NCBI GenBank assembly: GCA_021775475.1 | Contig: JAJFHS010000065.1 | Span: 1-52,939 of the forward strand | Direction of reading: 5' to 3' | Origin: Hyphomicrobiales bacterium | GTDB lineage: Bacteria > Pseudomonadota > Alphaproteobacteria > Rhizobiales > JAJFHR01 | DNA: 52,939 nucleotides | In this document: positions 19,301-26,491 of the stretch, one piece after another | Layout of the letters: each line of letters begins with the position of its first letter | Numbering within the stretch: the first letter of the stretch is position 1 | Notes under the pieces: model-generated | What the model saw: the letters and a program-made list of their open reading frames with translations, nothing else | Database searches by the model: none | Told to the model about the DNA's origin: nothing | Program-made: the position numbers and the translations under genes

Positions 19301-19531
19301 TCGGTCGAAACTGCGCAGGCTGGTCTTGATTCTGCCTTCAACCAAAAGCAGCTTGTCATTCTGGCTCAGGGATATTTATCCAGACTTGGTTTCAATCCGG
19401 GACCTGCCGATGGTGTTATGGGAACGCAAACGCGACAAGCCATCAAGGATTTCCAGCAAGAAAATCAACTCCCGGTCTCCGGCAATATAGATCCCACCCT
19501 GGTGAGCAAACTTAAGGCTGCCACAGGCTAG
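16355..19531 (+). CDS. podJ: Polar localization factor PodJ
   Basis: A 1058-residue polarity scaffold that marks the new cell pole and organises polar development in alphaproteobacteria. The N-terminus NPWSVKGIQPATRQAAKEAARRHGMTLGQWLN is family-typical. A coiled-coil cytoplasmic region spans ~80-510. An acidic linker leads to one membrane helix (~619-641, TLLLATAAVLLVIGALSAAKL). The periplasmic part has a Pro/Ala/Lys linker, three to four Sel1-type TPR repeats (~778-935, e.g. GRGVAKDKTAARIWYERAA) and a C-terminal peptidoglycan-binding domain (~995-1056, GFNPGPADGVMGTQTRQAIKDFQ). Domain order matches Caulobacter PodJ. The upstream region has CtrA- and CcrM-like sites, consistent with cell-cycle expression. 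Confidence 0.93.
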   Translation: MKPGNPWSVKGIQPATRQAAKEAARRHGMTLGQWLNHVILDGSGEPADLYDEQPQPGRRQEANTPKLAAASASKSHHLQEKIEDIAARLDTVFDRSPNQVDLDQWEADHPRSRGWSDLAVRTVTRQDRSRETREHEPAPERYASRKPDVLDDRLTALAGRLDSIVEAREASKSQSDQGLIEVEAALRKVIKHIENSDRQNSDVMKSIQARLSELSSRTAASNNDVVLQLSGTVGDMERRLAQLSQRVLHTEASTEEISGFEEQINILNDRLDRSLNRETNPQIQALEERTSQLSAQLDDILQTTRASATNDQYEVRFEEISKQLKATEQQYLRLSALEDSVNQLFDAVEQDRNAARENTLNSSQKAIQTMETMVDQAAQKAVENAAQRSAEHVAAIMADDGLNKKEISASIAELRNEMHNLQETAIAAARRSAKEAVSAGVGNQPTGNMAEPVKALRQKFDQLQDSSRNAELQNQDTLEAVHDTLEKVVERLVTLETSPLQTDSLSASEKIVGIPGIDVEDNLETDIDDNPYEPASPLRHEKRIDPFFGEADGETGTPEKAGGERSAPTLNQNYLEAARRAAQAASLSPRNLASDGERKKADEGDGSHAKNSFLAMATESNKKRKTLLLATAAVLLVIGALSAAKLIGDRAPNISNSSARTPAATVSRNKLSDNATKKNRQTPESNNTAKSPKAAKPAIAPVSQNTSRPAASAPTPPKIVTSAATLSELTGAKQKKRQRSSVKVARLNAATSSGPAVLNDAMAAQSMEPLPPETIGPMALRRAAALGNATAQFEIANRYTTGKLVSQNFGKAISWYQKAAAQGLAPAQYILGTFYEKGRGVAKDKTAARIWYERAAMKGNLKAIHNLAVIYADGGNGKPDFAKAGVWFRKAAELGLADSQFNLAILHDRGLGVAKDSSKAYFWFQIAANQGDTDARARAEAIEKRMTADEIARTNLLINSWRPATLSQKANEVVLPADGWQRSVETAQAGLDSAFNQKQLVILAQGYLSRLGFNPGPADGVMGTQTRQAIKDFQQENQLPVSGNIDPTLVSKLKAATG

Positions 19532-19610
19532 TTTTATCCAACAAAATTACCCTGAAAACAAAATCAGACCTTTATTCATCGATCTGATCCGAAAAATCGG
19601 GAATGACGCA

Positions 19611-19641
19611 TTGACAGCGCCGGGTTGCGGGCGTTTAAGAT
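19611..19641 (+). promoter_or_regulatory. Promoter of first TauE/SafE gene
   Basis: TTGACA (19611-19616) is a perfect -35 box. A 17-base GC-rich spacer is followed by TTTAAG (19634-19639), with TAAGAT two bases later as an alternative -10. The same arrangement recurs before the second exporter gene. The spacer here is an imperfect palindrome (CGCCGGGTTGCGGGCG). Confidence 0.65.
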
Positions 19642-19717
19642 AATTTTTTAGCTGTTTCGAAAAATGTTGCGCGGGACGGAGCCTTTCGAAAGCCTATTTT
19701 AGAGCCCAAGCTGACAA

Positions 19718-20647
19718 ATGCAAATATACTTACCTATTGCGGAATTGTCCGTAAATGTATTCATGATTCTCGCCATGGGCGGGGCTGTGGGTTTTTTATC
19801 CGGCATGTTTGGTGTCGGTGGTGGCTTCCTGCTGACACCATTGTTGATATTTTCCGGAATTCCCCCTGCGGTGGCCATAGCTTCGGGAGCCAATCAGGTT
19901 ATTGGAGCCTCCTTGTCGGGCGCGCTGTTTCATTGGCAAAAGCGCGCCATTGATATCAAAATGGGCCTGATACTTCTGGCCGGCGGTGTTGCCGGGTCCT
20001 TTATCGGCGTGTGGATTTTTGCGCTGCTCAAACAACTGGGACAGACCGACCTTCTGATTTCTCTGTCTTACGTGGTTTTTCTGGGGTCCATCGGTTCCCT
20101 GATGCTGATTGAAAGCGTGCGGGCCATTCACCGGGCCAAAAAAGGCCAGCGCATCAGTTTGAAAAAATCAGGACAACATAGCTGGATACATGGTCTGCCG
20201 TTTAAGATGCGATTCAAAAGTTCCAAACTATACATCTCCGCCATCCCACCTGTACTTATAGGTATGGCCGTTGGAATTCTGGCTGCTATTATGGGTGTTG
20301 GCGGTGGATTTATTATGGTCCCGGCGATGATCTACATTTTACGCATGCCCACCAATGTGGTTGTGGGAACCTCGCTGTTTCAAATCATTTTTGTCGCCGG
20401 TCTGGTGACCATTCTCCATGCATCCGAGAACCAGACTGTGGATTTTGTTCTGGCCATGCTGTTGTTGGCCAGTGGCGTGGTTGGCGCTCAATTTGGTGCC
20501 CAGGCAGGGCGTCGTCTCAAAGCAGAACAATTGCGCGCATTGTTAGGAATTATGGTGCTTGGGGTTGCGCTTAGACTGGCAGTTGATCTGTTGATAGAGC
20601 CTGAGGAATTATACTCATTGACCAGCACCTTGACCACAGCCAAGTAA
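19718..20647 (+). CDS. Sulfite exporter TauE/SafE family protein (copy 1)
   Basis: A 309-residue membrane protein with about eight hydrophobic segments arranged as two homologous halves. Each half carries the family's glycine-rich motif: GFLSGMFGVGGGFLLTPLL (~24-42) and GILAAIMGVGGGFIMVPAMI (~188-207). The family moves sulfur-containing organic or inorganic anions such as sulfite or sulfoacetate across the inner membrane. It is about 85% identical by eye to the neighbour at 20854, so this is a recent tandem duplication. It has its own promoter 77 bp upstream. The substrate is inferred from the family only. Confidence 0.9.
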   Translation: MQIYLPIAELSVNVFMILAMGGAVGFLSGMFGVGGGFLLTPLLIFSGIPPAVAIASGANQVIGASLSGALFHWQKRAIDIKMGLILLAGGVAGSFIGVWIFALLKQLGQTDLLISLSYVVFLGSIGSLMLIESVRAIHRAKKGQRISLKKSGQHSWIHGLPFKMRFKSSKLYISAIPPVLIGMAVGILAAIMGVGGGFIMVPAMIYILRMPTNVVVGTSLFQIIFVAGLVTILHASENQTVDFVLAMLLLASGVVGAQFGAQAGRRLKAEQLRALLGIMVLGVALRLAVDLLIEPEELYSLTSTLTTAK

Positions 20648-20731
20648 GGCAAGAGGTTTTTCGAATACACTGTAACGATTTTTCTTTTATATTCCGGGGC
20701 GTGACCTGTTCAAATTGTTGCGTTTTACACA

Positions 20732-20764
20732 TTGACATCGCTGGTTTGCCAGCGTTTAAGATAT
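20732..20764 (+). promoter_or_regulatory. Promoter of second TauE/SafE gene with perfect palindrome in the spacer
   Basis: TTGACA (20732-20737) and TTTAAG (20755-20760) are separated by exactly 17 bases, as at the first copy. The spacer contains CGCTGGTTTGCCAGCG (20739-20754), a perfect 6-bp inverted repeat with a 4-base centre. An operator here would let a repressor block polymerase directly. No sulfur-responsive regulator gene is in the immediate neighbourhood. Confidence 0.65.
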
Positions 20765-20853
20765 AGGCTCAACCTTTTTGAAAAACATCTGAATTTAGAC
20801 GTCTTTTCAATTACCTATTACCTAGCCTTATCAGGCACTGTTTGGGCTGACGG

Positions 20854-21780
20854 ATGCAAATATATCTGCCGATCGCGGAATTGTCTGTAAACATTTTCAT
20901 GATCCTTGCCATGGGCGGGGCTGTCGGATTTCTGTCCGGCATGTTTGGTGTTGGCGGCGGCTTCTTGATGACCCCATTGTTAATTTTTTCCGGCATTCCT
21001 CCAGCAGTCGCCGTTGCCTCTGAAGCCAACCAGGTTGTCGCCGCCTCGATGTCGGGTGCGCTGTACCACTGGCGCAAGCGCGCGGTTGATATAAAAATGG
21101 GATTGGTGCTGCTCGGTGGTGGTGTGATCGGGTCTTTTATCGGTGTGTGGATTTTCGGGTTGCTGAAAAAACTTGGCCAGGTCGATCTTTTAATCTCGCT
21201 GTCATATGTGGTCTTCCTTGGCACTATCGGTGCCTTGATGTTAATCGAAAGCCTGAGAGTCATTCGTCGGGCGCAAAAAGGCGAACGCGTCGGGTTCAAG
21301 AAACCGGGGCAGCACAACTGGATACACGGGCTGCCGCTGAAAATGCGTTTCAAAAGCTCGAAACTGTACATCTCGGCTATCCCGCCGGTGCTGATTGGCG
21401 TGGCGGTTGGAATACTGGCGGCAATCATGGGTGTGGGCGGCGGCTTCATTATGGTCCCGGCGATGATTTACCTGTTGCGCATGCCCACCAATGTGGTGGT
21501 GGGAACGTCGCTGTTTCAGATTATTTTTGTAACCGCTCTGGTGACGGTTCTGCATGCAACCGAAAACCAGACTGTGGATTTTGTTCTGGCGATGCTGCTG
21601 TTGGCTGGCGGGGTGATTGGTGCACAATTTGGTGCCAAAGCCGGTCAGCGCCTCAAGGCTGAGCAATTGCGCGCACTGTTGGCAATTATGGTACTGGGGG
21701 TTGCCCTGCGACTGGCCCTTGATCTATTGATAGAGCCAAATGATTTATTCTCAATCACCAGCATTGCGGCGGGTCAATAA
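20854..21780 (+). CDS. Sulfite exporter TauE/SafE family protein (copy 2)
   Basis: A 308-residue paralogue of the preceding gene with the same two glycine-rich motifs, GFLSGMFGVGGGFLMTPLL and GILAAIMGVGGGFIMVPAMI, and the same hydrophobic segments. The copies differ most in the central cytoplasmic loop (RRAQKGERVGFKKPGQHNW) and at the C-terminus. Its codon usage is more GC-rich at third positions than copy 1. It ends one base before the TIGR02186 start, so these two are surely co-transcribed. The pairing of TauE/SafE with TIGR02186 is a recurrent alphaproteobacterial arrangement. Confidence 0.9.
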   Translation: MQIYLPIAELSVNIFMILAMGGAVGFLSGMFGVGGGFLMTPLLIFSGIPPAVAVASEANQVVAASMSGALYHWRKRAVDIKMGLVLLGGGVIGSFIGVWIFGLLKKLGQVDLLISLSYVVFLGTIGALMLIESLRVIRRAQKGERVGFKKPGQHNWIHGLPLKMRFKSSKLYISAIPPVLIGVAVGILAAIMGVGGGFIMVPAMIYLLRMPTNVVVGTSLFQIIFVTALVTVLHATENQTVDFVLAMLLLAGGVIGAQFGAKAGQRLKAEQLRALLAIMVLGVALRLALDLLIEPNDLFSITSIAAGQ

Positions 21781-21781
21781 G

Positions 21782-22579
21782 ATGCGGTACTCGTCCTCAT
21801 TAAATCAATCGGCATTCAGGCTTTTTGCGGTTTTGTGTCTGGCTTTACTTTTACCAAGACAGGCTGATGCCCAGCAATTGGTAACCGATATTTCCGACCC
21901 GTTGATCAAGGTCGAATCTACCTTCACCGGGGCCGAGATATTGTTGTTTGGTGCGGTTGAAGCAGAAAACATGTTTGTCAGAGCGCTTGCCAAAGATGTG
22001 GTGGTGGTGGTGCGCGGCCCGAGCGAGGATATTACCGCGCGGCGCAAAGAAAAAATCGCCGGTATCTGGATGAACTACGGCTCGCAAACCTTCAAAGACA
22101 TTCCGAGTTATTATGCAGTTGCCAGCACCCGCAACATCAGGGCCATTGCCGCGCCGGAAGTTTTGCAAAGATATCAGATCGGTTTTGAAAACCTGAAGTT
22201 TGTGCCTGGAAAAAATAAAAACCTTACAGGCACAGACGAATTTGAAAAATTCAAAAAAGCCATCATCAAAATCAAGAAGAAAGACAAGCTGTTTGTCGAA
22301 AGTTCAGGCGGTGTCCGGTTTTTGGGGAATACGCTTTTCAGGGCCGCGATTGAATTACCCGCAATTGTCACCGTGGGCAGTTATTCCGCCGATGTATATC
22401 TGTTCCGCGATGGCAAGCTAGTCCACGTACAAAACTCCCCACTCTATATAACCAAAAGCGGTTTTGAACGGTTCATCTTTCAAATGGCCCAGAAAACGCC
22501 AACCACCTATGGCATCATCGCGGTACTCATCGCTCTGTTCTGCGGCTGGCTTGCCGCTGTGGTCTTCCGCAAAAGTTAG
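21782..22579 (+). CDS. TIGR02186 family protein (Alph_Pro_TM)
   Basis: A 265-residue protein of the TIGR02186/Alph_Pro_TM family of unknown function. A signal peptide ends near AQQL (FAVLCLALLLPRQADAQQ). The periplasmic domain has the typical opening DISDPLIKVESTFTGAEILLFGAVE and VVVVRGPSEDITARRKEKIAGIWMNY. A C-terminal membrane helix (TTYGIIAVLIALFCGWLAAVVF) anchors it. ATG 21782 was chosen because it starts right after the exporter's stop and gives a clean signal peptide. Context suggests it works with the TauE/SafE exporter, perhaps as a periplasmic accessory, but this is inference. Confidence 0.88.
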   Translation: MRYSSSLNQSAFRLFAVLCLALLLPRQADAQQLVTDISDPLIKVESTFTGAEILLFGAVEAENMFVRALAKDVVVVVRGPSEDITARRKEKIAGIWMNYGSQTFKDIPSYYAVASTRNIRAIAAPEVLQRYQIGFENLKFVPGKNKNLTGTDEFEKFKKAIIKIKKKDKLFVESSGGVRFLGNTLFRAAIELPAIVTVGSYSADVYLFRDGKLVHVQNSPLYITKSGFERFIFQMAQKTPTTYGIIAVLIALFCGWLAAVVFRKS

Positions 22580-22640
22580 GGCACCTATCTATAGTCGCAA
22601 TCTGGCTGAGCTGATCGGGAAAACCTGATTTTCACCCAGG

Positions 22641-22875
22641 GCCCAGTGTCTGGTGCGCCAGCCGCCCTTCAAACGGATAGGCAACGAGATAATGTTTGTT
22701 ACCACGCGGGAATGTTTCAATCAGCATGTTGGTGGCCGATGGCAGCACCGGTGGGTGCTATGAGCAGGGCAGACTTTCTATGTGTGACAATCGACACAGT
22801 TCGAGCTGATGGTCTCTAGGCTGCCAGTTGCGGGCGAAAACCACTGCATGAATTGCACGGGCAACAGGTCTTTAA
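22641..22875 (-). pseudogene. Remnant of a ligase-associated DEXH-box helicase gene
   Basis: On the minus strand three pieces in different frames resemble the large DEXH helicase associated with ATP-dependent DNA ligase. First comes LLPVQFMQW then, after a one-base shift, FARNWQPRDHQLELCRLS (like the family's N-terminal WFAxRGWxPRxHQ). Then, in another frame, ALLIAPTGAA, the start of the Walker A motif (family APTGGGKT), but cut before GKT. Then, after what must be a large deletion, ETFPRGNKHYLVAYPFEGRLAHQTLG, a C-terminal-half motif, ends in a stop. The remaining bases of the 375-bp gap (22580-22954) hold nothing I recognise. Confidence 0.7.
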
Positions 22876-22954
22876 CTTTTTTCCTCGTTGTGGACATATG
22901 ACATGCTAGAACCCATATTAATTTCAGTCCAACGGCAAAATGGAATAAACGACC

Positions 22955-23224
22955 ATGTTCAATCAATTTATCGGCGGGCGGCCAAGTGCCGTCATTATCA
23001 GGCTGGTGGTACTTTCCATTCTTCTGGGGATCATGCTGTCGTTTTTTGATCTTGATCCGTTTAATTTCTGGAACAGCCTCAAAAATCTGTTTTTGAGGAT
23101 TTACGATATGGGATTTGGTGCCGTTGAGTGGATGGTGCGATATCTCGCTTTGGGTGCCGTGATCGTTATTCCTCTTTGGGTAATCGGGCGTTTGTGGAAA
23201 CTTTACGCCAATAAATCCCTTTAA
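22955..23224 (+). CDS. Small integral membrane protein, DUF6460-like
   Basis: An 89-residue protein with two membrane helices, about 12-30 (AVIIRLVVLSILLGIMLSFF) and 60-80 (YLALGAVIVIPLWVIGRLW). The NQFIGGRPSAVIIRL start and the FDLDPFNFWNSLKNLF segment match small Rhizobiales membrane proteins that I recall as DUF6460. Function is unknown. AATGGAATAAACGACC precedes the ATG, with only a weak ribosome site. It lies 19 bp before the MATE gene on the same strand and is probably co-transcribed with it. Confidence 0.8.
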   Translation: MFNQFIGGRPSAVIIRLVVLSILLGIMLSFFDLDPFNFWNSLKNLFLRIYDMGFGAVEWMVRYLALGAVIVIPLWVIGRLWKLYANKSL

Positions 23225-23243
23225 AACCGACTGTTATTTACCC

Positions 23244-24548
23244 ATGATCAGCCACCGTCAAATACTGGCAATCGCTGTGCCGATTGTCATTTCCAACGTG
23301 TCGACCCCGCTTATCGGTCTGGTTGATACGGCTGTTATGGGGCGTCTGGAGGATGCGGCCTATATCGGTGCCATCGCACTGGGCTCGATGATCCTGACCT
23401 TTTTGTTCTGGGGCTTGGGCTTTTTGCGCATGAGTACAACCGCTTTAACAGCGCAGGCACACGGGGCTGGAAACAACGATGAGGTAAGAGCCAGTCTGGG
23501 CCGCGCCCTGGCTGTTGGTCTGGCTGCCGGTGGTTTTCTGATCGTGTTGCAACTGCCCCTAAATACGATTGCCTTTGATCTGGTTGAGGCATCCAGCAGG
23601 GTTGAAAGCCTGTCGTCTGAATACTTTAACATCCGCATCTGGAGCGCGCCAGCGGTCCTGTCCAACTATGTATTGCTCGGCTGGTTTATCGGTCTGGGCC
23701 AAAGCACCAAGGCGCTGATGATCCAGTTGGTTTTAAATGGCGTCAATCTCATTTTGGATATCTATTTTGTTCTTGGTCTGGGCTATGATGTCGCTGGTGT
23801 GGGCATGGCTTCGGTTATTGCGGAGTATTCAGCTTTTGCGCTTGGCTTCTGGTTGATGATGCGCGAATTGCGCCTGCGCCCCGGTGCCTTTGATCTGGCG
23901 AGATTGCTGGAACCGGCAAAACTTCGCCGTACCATGATCATTAACCGCGACATCATGATCCGCACCTTGTGCCTGATTTTTGCCTTTTCGTGGTTCACGG
24001 CACAGGCAGCAAAGAGCGGTGATATCATTCTGGCCGCCAACGCCATTTTATTGAATTTCATCACCCTGGCAGCTTTTTTCCTCGACGGTTTTGCCGTTGC
24101 CGCTGAAACCCTTGTGGGCCAGGCGATGGGGGCAAACAACCGGGCAACTTTCATCCGGGTGGTAAAGCTTTCGACCCTTTGGGCATTTGCCATCTCTATC
24201 TTTGTCAGTGTGGTTTTCTGGTTTGCCGGCGATGTTGTCATCAGTTTCTTGACGGTTAACGCCGAGGTCAGAAATTCGGCATCAATTTACCTGCCATGGG
24301 CAGCGGCTGCACCGGTTGTCGCCATTCTCGCCTATCAGCTTGATGGGGTTTACAATGGTGTCACCCGCACCGCCGAGATGCGCAACCTGATGATTTTAAG
24401 TGTAGCACTCTACCTTGCCGCCTGGTGGATGCTGGTGCCGCTTTATGGCAATCACGGCCTGTGGGCAGCGTTGATGTTGTTTTTCATCGTCCGTGGACTA
24501 ACCCTGGCTGTGCGATACCCGGCGCTGGTGCGGGCGAGTTTTTCTTAA
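23244..24548 (+). CDS. MATE family efflux transporter (DinF-like)
   Basis: A 434-residue multidrug and toxin extrusion transporter with twelve predicted membrane helices in two bundles. The start MISHRQILAIAVPIVISNVSTPLIGLVDTAVMGRL is typical of the DinF branch, with its conserved Asp in helix 1 (VDTAVMG). It would export cationic or hydrophobic compounds in exchange for Na+ or H+. A DUF6460-like gene lies 19 bp upstream. The 3' end overlaps the convergent GlxA-type regulator gene by four bases. Substrate is unknown. Confidence 0.92.
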   Translation: MISHRQILAIAVPIVISNVSTPLIGLVDTAVMGRLEDAAYIGAIALGSMILTFLFWGLGFLRMSTTALTAQAHGAGNNDEVRASLGRALAVGLAAGGFLIVLQLPLNTIAFDLVEASSRVESLSSEYFNIRIWSAPAVLSNYVLLGWFIGLGQSTKALMIQLVLNGVNLILDIYFVLGLGYDVAGVGMASVIAEYSAFALGFWLMMRELRLRPGAFDLARLLEPAKLRRTMIINRDIMIRTLCLIFAFSWFTAQAAKSGDIILAANAILLNFITLAAFFLDGFAVAAETLVGQAMGANNRATFIRVVKLSTLWAFAISIFVSVVFWFAGDVVISFLTVNAEVRNSASIYLPWAAAAPVVAILAYQLDGVYNGVTRTAEMRNLMILSVALYLAAWWMLVPLYGNHGLWAALMLFFIVRGLTLAVRYPALVRASFS

Positions 24549-25486
24549 AACTGTAAATCCCCAAAACGTTTGCGATATTCACCAGCGGTCAGTCCTGTGG
24601 TGCTGCGAAACAGGCGGCTGAAGGCGGAGGCATCGTGATAGCCGACACTCCAGCCAATTTCACTGACCGGCATACGCGTGCGCTCGAGCAGATCGCGGGC
24701 TTTTTCGATGCGCAGGTTTTGCAGATAGGCATTTGGCGTAAAACCGGTGGCAGCTTTGAAACGCCTGAGAAAAGTTCGATGAGAAAGATGGGTTCTGGTC
24801 GCCATTGTCTCAACAGTGATGTCAGTGTCCACATGGGTTTCAAGCCAGTGTTGCAGGGCAAGGATTGCCGGTTCACCATGGCCAAGCTGCGGTGTGAAGC
24901 TGCGGTAATTGCGTTGTTCGCGCCCGCTTGGATCAACCAGCAGATGACGCGCGGTGTGTGACACGACCTGTGGCCCAAGCCAGCGATTGACGATGAAAAA
25001 CCCGAGGTCGAGCCACGCCATCAACCCGCCTGCGGTGACAATATCAGTGTCATCAATCAGCAAATGTTCAGCGTTTACCCGGGTTAAGGGAAAGGTTGCG
25101 CAAAATTCTTCTTCAATATCCCAATGGGTGGTGATGGCGCGGCCTTGCAACAGCCCGGCGTGACCAAGCCAGAAGGCTCCGGCACAGATTGAACACATCA
25201 GCGCACCGGCGTTATGTTGCGCGCGCAACCAGGTATGGATGGATGTGTGGCCTTCGCCGCGCGAGTGTTGCAGACTTGGTGGCAGGATCACCGCATCATA
25301 CACAGCCGATGCCGGATCCGTCATTTCGCAGTTGGCAACCTGCCTGACCGTCAGTTGCGCCCGCCCGTGCTGGTGGGCATTGCGATTGGCAATCATGAAC
25401 AGGTCTTCAAGGCCGAGAACGGCCGACATCTGGACGCCGGGATAGGCGATTATGGCGATTGTTGGGTTTCGTTTTGAGATAGTCAT
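24545..25486 (-). CDS. GlxA family transcriptional regulator (DJ-1/PfpI + AraC HTH)
   Basis: A 313-residue regulator with an N-terminal DJ-1/PfpI-like domain (~8-175; AGALMCSICAGAFWLGHAGLL holds the nucleophile-elbow cysteine position) and a C-terminal AraC-type double helix-turn-helix (~215-310; THLSHRTFLRRFKAATGFTPNAYLQNLRIEKARDLLE). GlxA-like regulators often act on catabolic genes for nitrogenous or amide compounds. It is divergent from the isochorismatase-like hydrolase gene, with 96 bp between starts, and probably regulates it. I chose ATG 25486; an ATG at 25504 is also possible, and neither has a good ribosome site. Confidence 0.88.
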   Translation of the reverse strand: MTISKRNPTIAIIAYPGVQMSAVLGLEDLFMIANRNAHQHGRAQLTVRQVANCEMTDPASAVYDAVILPPSLQHSRGEGHTSIHTWLRAQHNAGALMCSICAGAFWLGHAGLLQGRAITTHWDIEEEFCATFPLTRVNAEHLLIDDTDIVTAGGLMAWLDLGFFIVNRWLGPQVVSHTARHLLVDPSGREQRNYRSFTPQLGHGEPAILALQHWLETHVDTDITVETMATRTHLSHRTFLRRFKAATGFTPNAYLQNLRIEKARDLLERTRMPVSEIGWSVGYHDASAFSRLFRSTTGLTAGEYRKRFGDLQF

Positions 25487-25582
25487 TTGGCAGATATAGC
25501 ACATTAAATGTCATTTACGCCAATTTCTATTTTTCGATCAGGTGTGTAGGCTTTAATTCAACGCCAAATAAAGGAGCTAAAA

Positions 25583-26137
25583 ATGTCAAACACAGCACTT
25601 GTTCTTGTCGACATCCAAAATGATTATTTTGAAGGTGGCCTGTGGCCGGTCGATAAAATGCTCGACGTGTCGTCAAATGCGGCCCGCCTTTTGGAAAATG
25701 CCCGCAACCAGGGTCATTCGATTTTCCATGTGCATCATGAAATACCGTCAGATGAAGCACCGTTTTTCAGGCCGGGATCAAAGGGCGCTGAAATTCACTC
25801 CTCCGTTGCCCCCAAGGGTGATGAGCCGACAATTCTCAAGCACCGGCCTAACAGTTTCCAGGATACATCCTTACGTGCAGACCTGGAAGCAAAAGGTATC
25901 ACCGACGTTATTATCTGCGGGGCCATGAGCCAGATGTGTATTGATGCCACAGCACGTGCAGCGGTTGATTTTGGTTATGAGGTCACCGTGGTTGAAGATG
26001 CCTGCGGGGCCAAGGAACAGGCATTCAACGGTCACGATGTGCCTGCACCAATGGTACACGCAGCCTTCATGGCTCCACTGGCCATGACCTATGCCCGGGT
26101 TATCGACACCGATGCCTACCTTGAACAGGAGGGGTAA
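25583..26137 (+). CDS. Cysteine hydrolase, isochorismatase-like family
   Basis: A 184-residue isochorismatase-superfamily hydrolase. The catalytic triad positions are visible: Asp in LVLVDIQNDYFEGG (~9-14), Lys in ILKHRPNSF (~93-100) and Cys in GAMSQMCIDATARAA (~113-127). Such enzymes hydrolyse amides such as nicotinamide, N-carbamoyl compounds or ureides. A strong AAAGGAG precedes ATG 25583. The divergent GlxA-type regulator next door suggests inducible expression. The true substrate is not known; isochorismate itself is unlikely because no siderophore genes are near. Confidence 0.9.
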   Translation: MSNTALVLVDIQNDYFEGGLWPVDKMLDVSSNAARLLENARNQGHSIFHVHHEIPSDEAPFFRPGSKGAEIHSSVAPKGDEPTILKHRPNSFQDTSLRADLEAKGITDVIICGAMSQMCIDATARAAVDFGYEVTVVEDACGAKEQAFNGHDVPAPMVHAAFMAPLAMTYARVIDTDAYLEQEG

Positions 26138-26140
26138 GGG

Positions 26141-26488
26141 TTACAGGATATCCAGAACGCTTTCGGGCGGGCGGCCGATGGCAGCTTTTTCACCGGCAAC
26201 GACAATCGGACGCTCTATCAGTTTTGGCGATGCCACCATGGCAGCGATAATATCGTCATCGCTTTTTGATGTATCGCCAAGGTTGTTGTCCTTGTAGGCG
26301 TCTTCATTTTTGCGGACAATATCGCGGGCGCTCACGCCCAGCTTTTTGACGATTGATTTCAACTCATCGGCAGAAGGCGGGGTTTTAAGGTAGTCGATGA
26401 TTTCCAGCTCGACACCGCGGTCTTCAAGCAGGGCCAGGGTCTGGCGCGATTTACTGCAACGTGGATTGTGATAAATTTTTACATTCAT
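26141..26488 (-). CDS. arsC: Arsenate reductase (glutaredoxin-coupled) ArsC family
   Basis: A 115-residue thioredoxin-fold reductase. NPRCSKSRQTL carries the nucleophilic Cys11 and the family arginines; IERPIVVAGEKAAIGRPPE is the typical C-terminal patch with the arsenate-binding Arg. The glutaredoxin-coupled class reduces arsenate to arsenite. No arsenite exporter or ArsR gene is near, so it may be a housekeeping member of the broad ArsC/YffB-like family rather than a resistance determinant. It is the third gene of a DUF952-pyrD-arsC operon, 3 bp after pyrD. Confidence 0.88.
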   Translation of the reverse strand: MNVKIYHNPRCSKSRQTLALLEDRGVELEIIDYLKTPPSADELKSIVKKLGVSARDIVRKNEDAYKDNNLGDTSKSDDDIIAAMVASPKLIERPIVVAGEKAAIGRPPESVLDIL

Positions 26489-26491
26489 TTT

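Noticed and set aside
20811..21449. 212-codon minus-strand frame opposite the second TauE/SafE gene
   Set aside because: Mirror of a conserved transporter reading frame with low-complexity Pro/Thr composition. The same shadow partly occurs opposite copy 1, as expected from duplication.
22778..22966. Minus-strand frame ending in CVDCHT, suggesting a cytochrome c haem site
   Set aside because: The same bases read in the next frame give FARNWQPRDHQLELCRLS, which fits a helicase remnant; the CxxCH is a frame artefact and lies at the very end of the frame.
24545..26137. Nicotinamidase and NAD salvage cluster
   Set aside because: The hydrolase has the superfamily triad but lacks the metal-binding Asp-His-His pattern of nicotinamidases, and no NAD salvage gene is near.
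26141..26488. Arsenic resistance operon
   Set aside because: Only an ArsC-family gene is present. It is linked to pyrD and DUF952, with no arsR, arsB or acr3.
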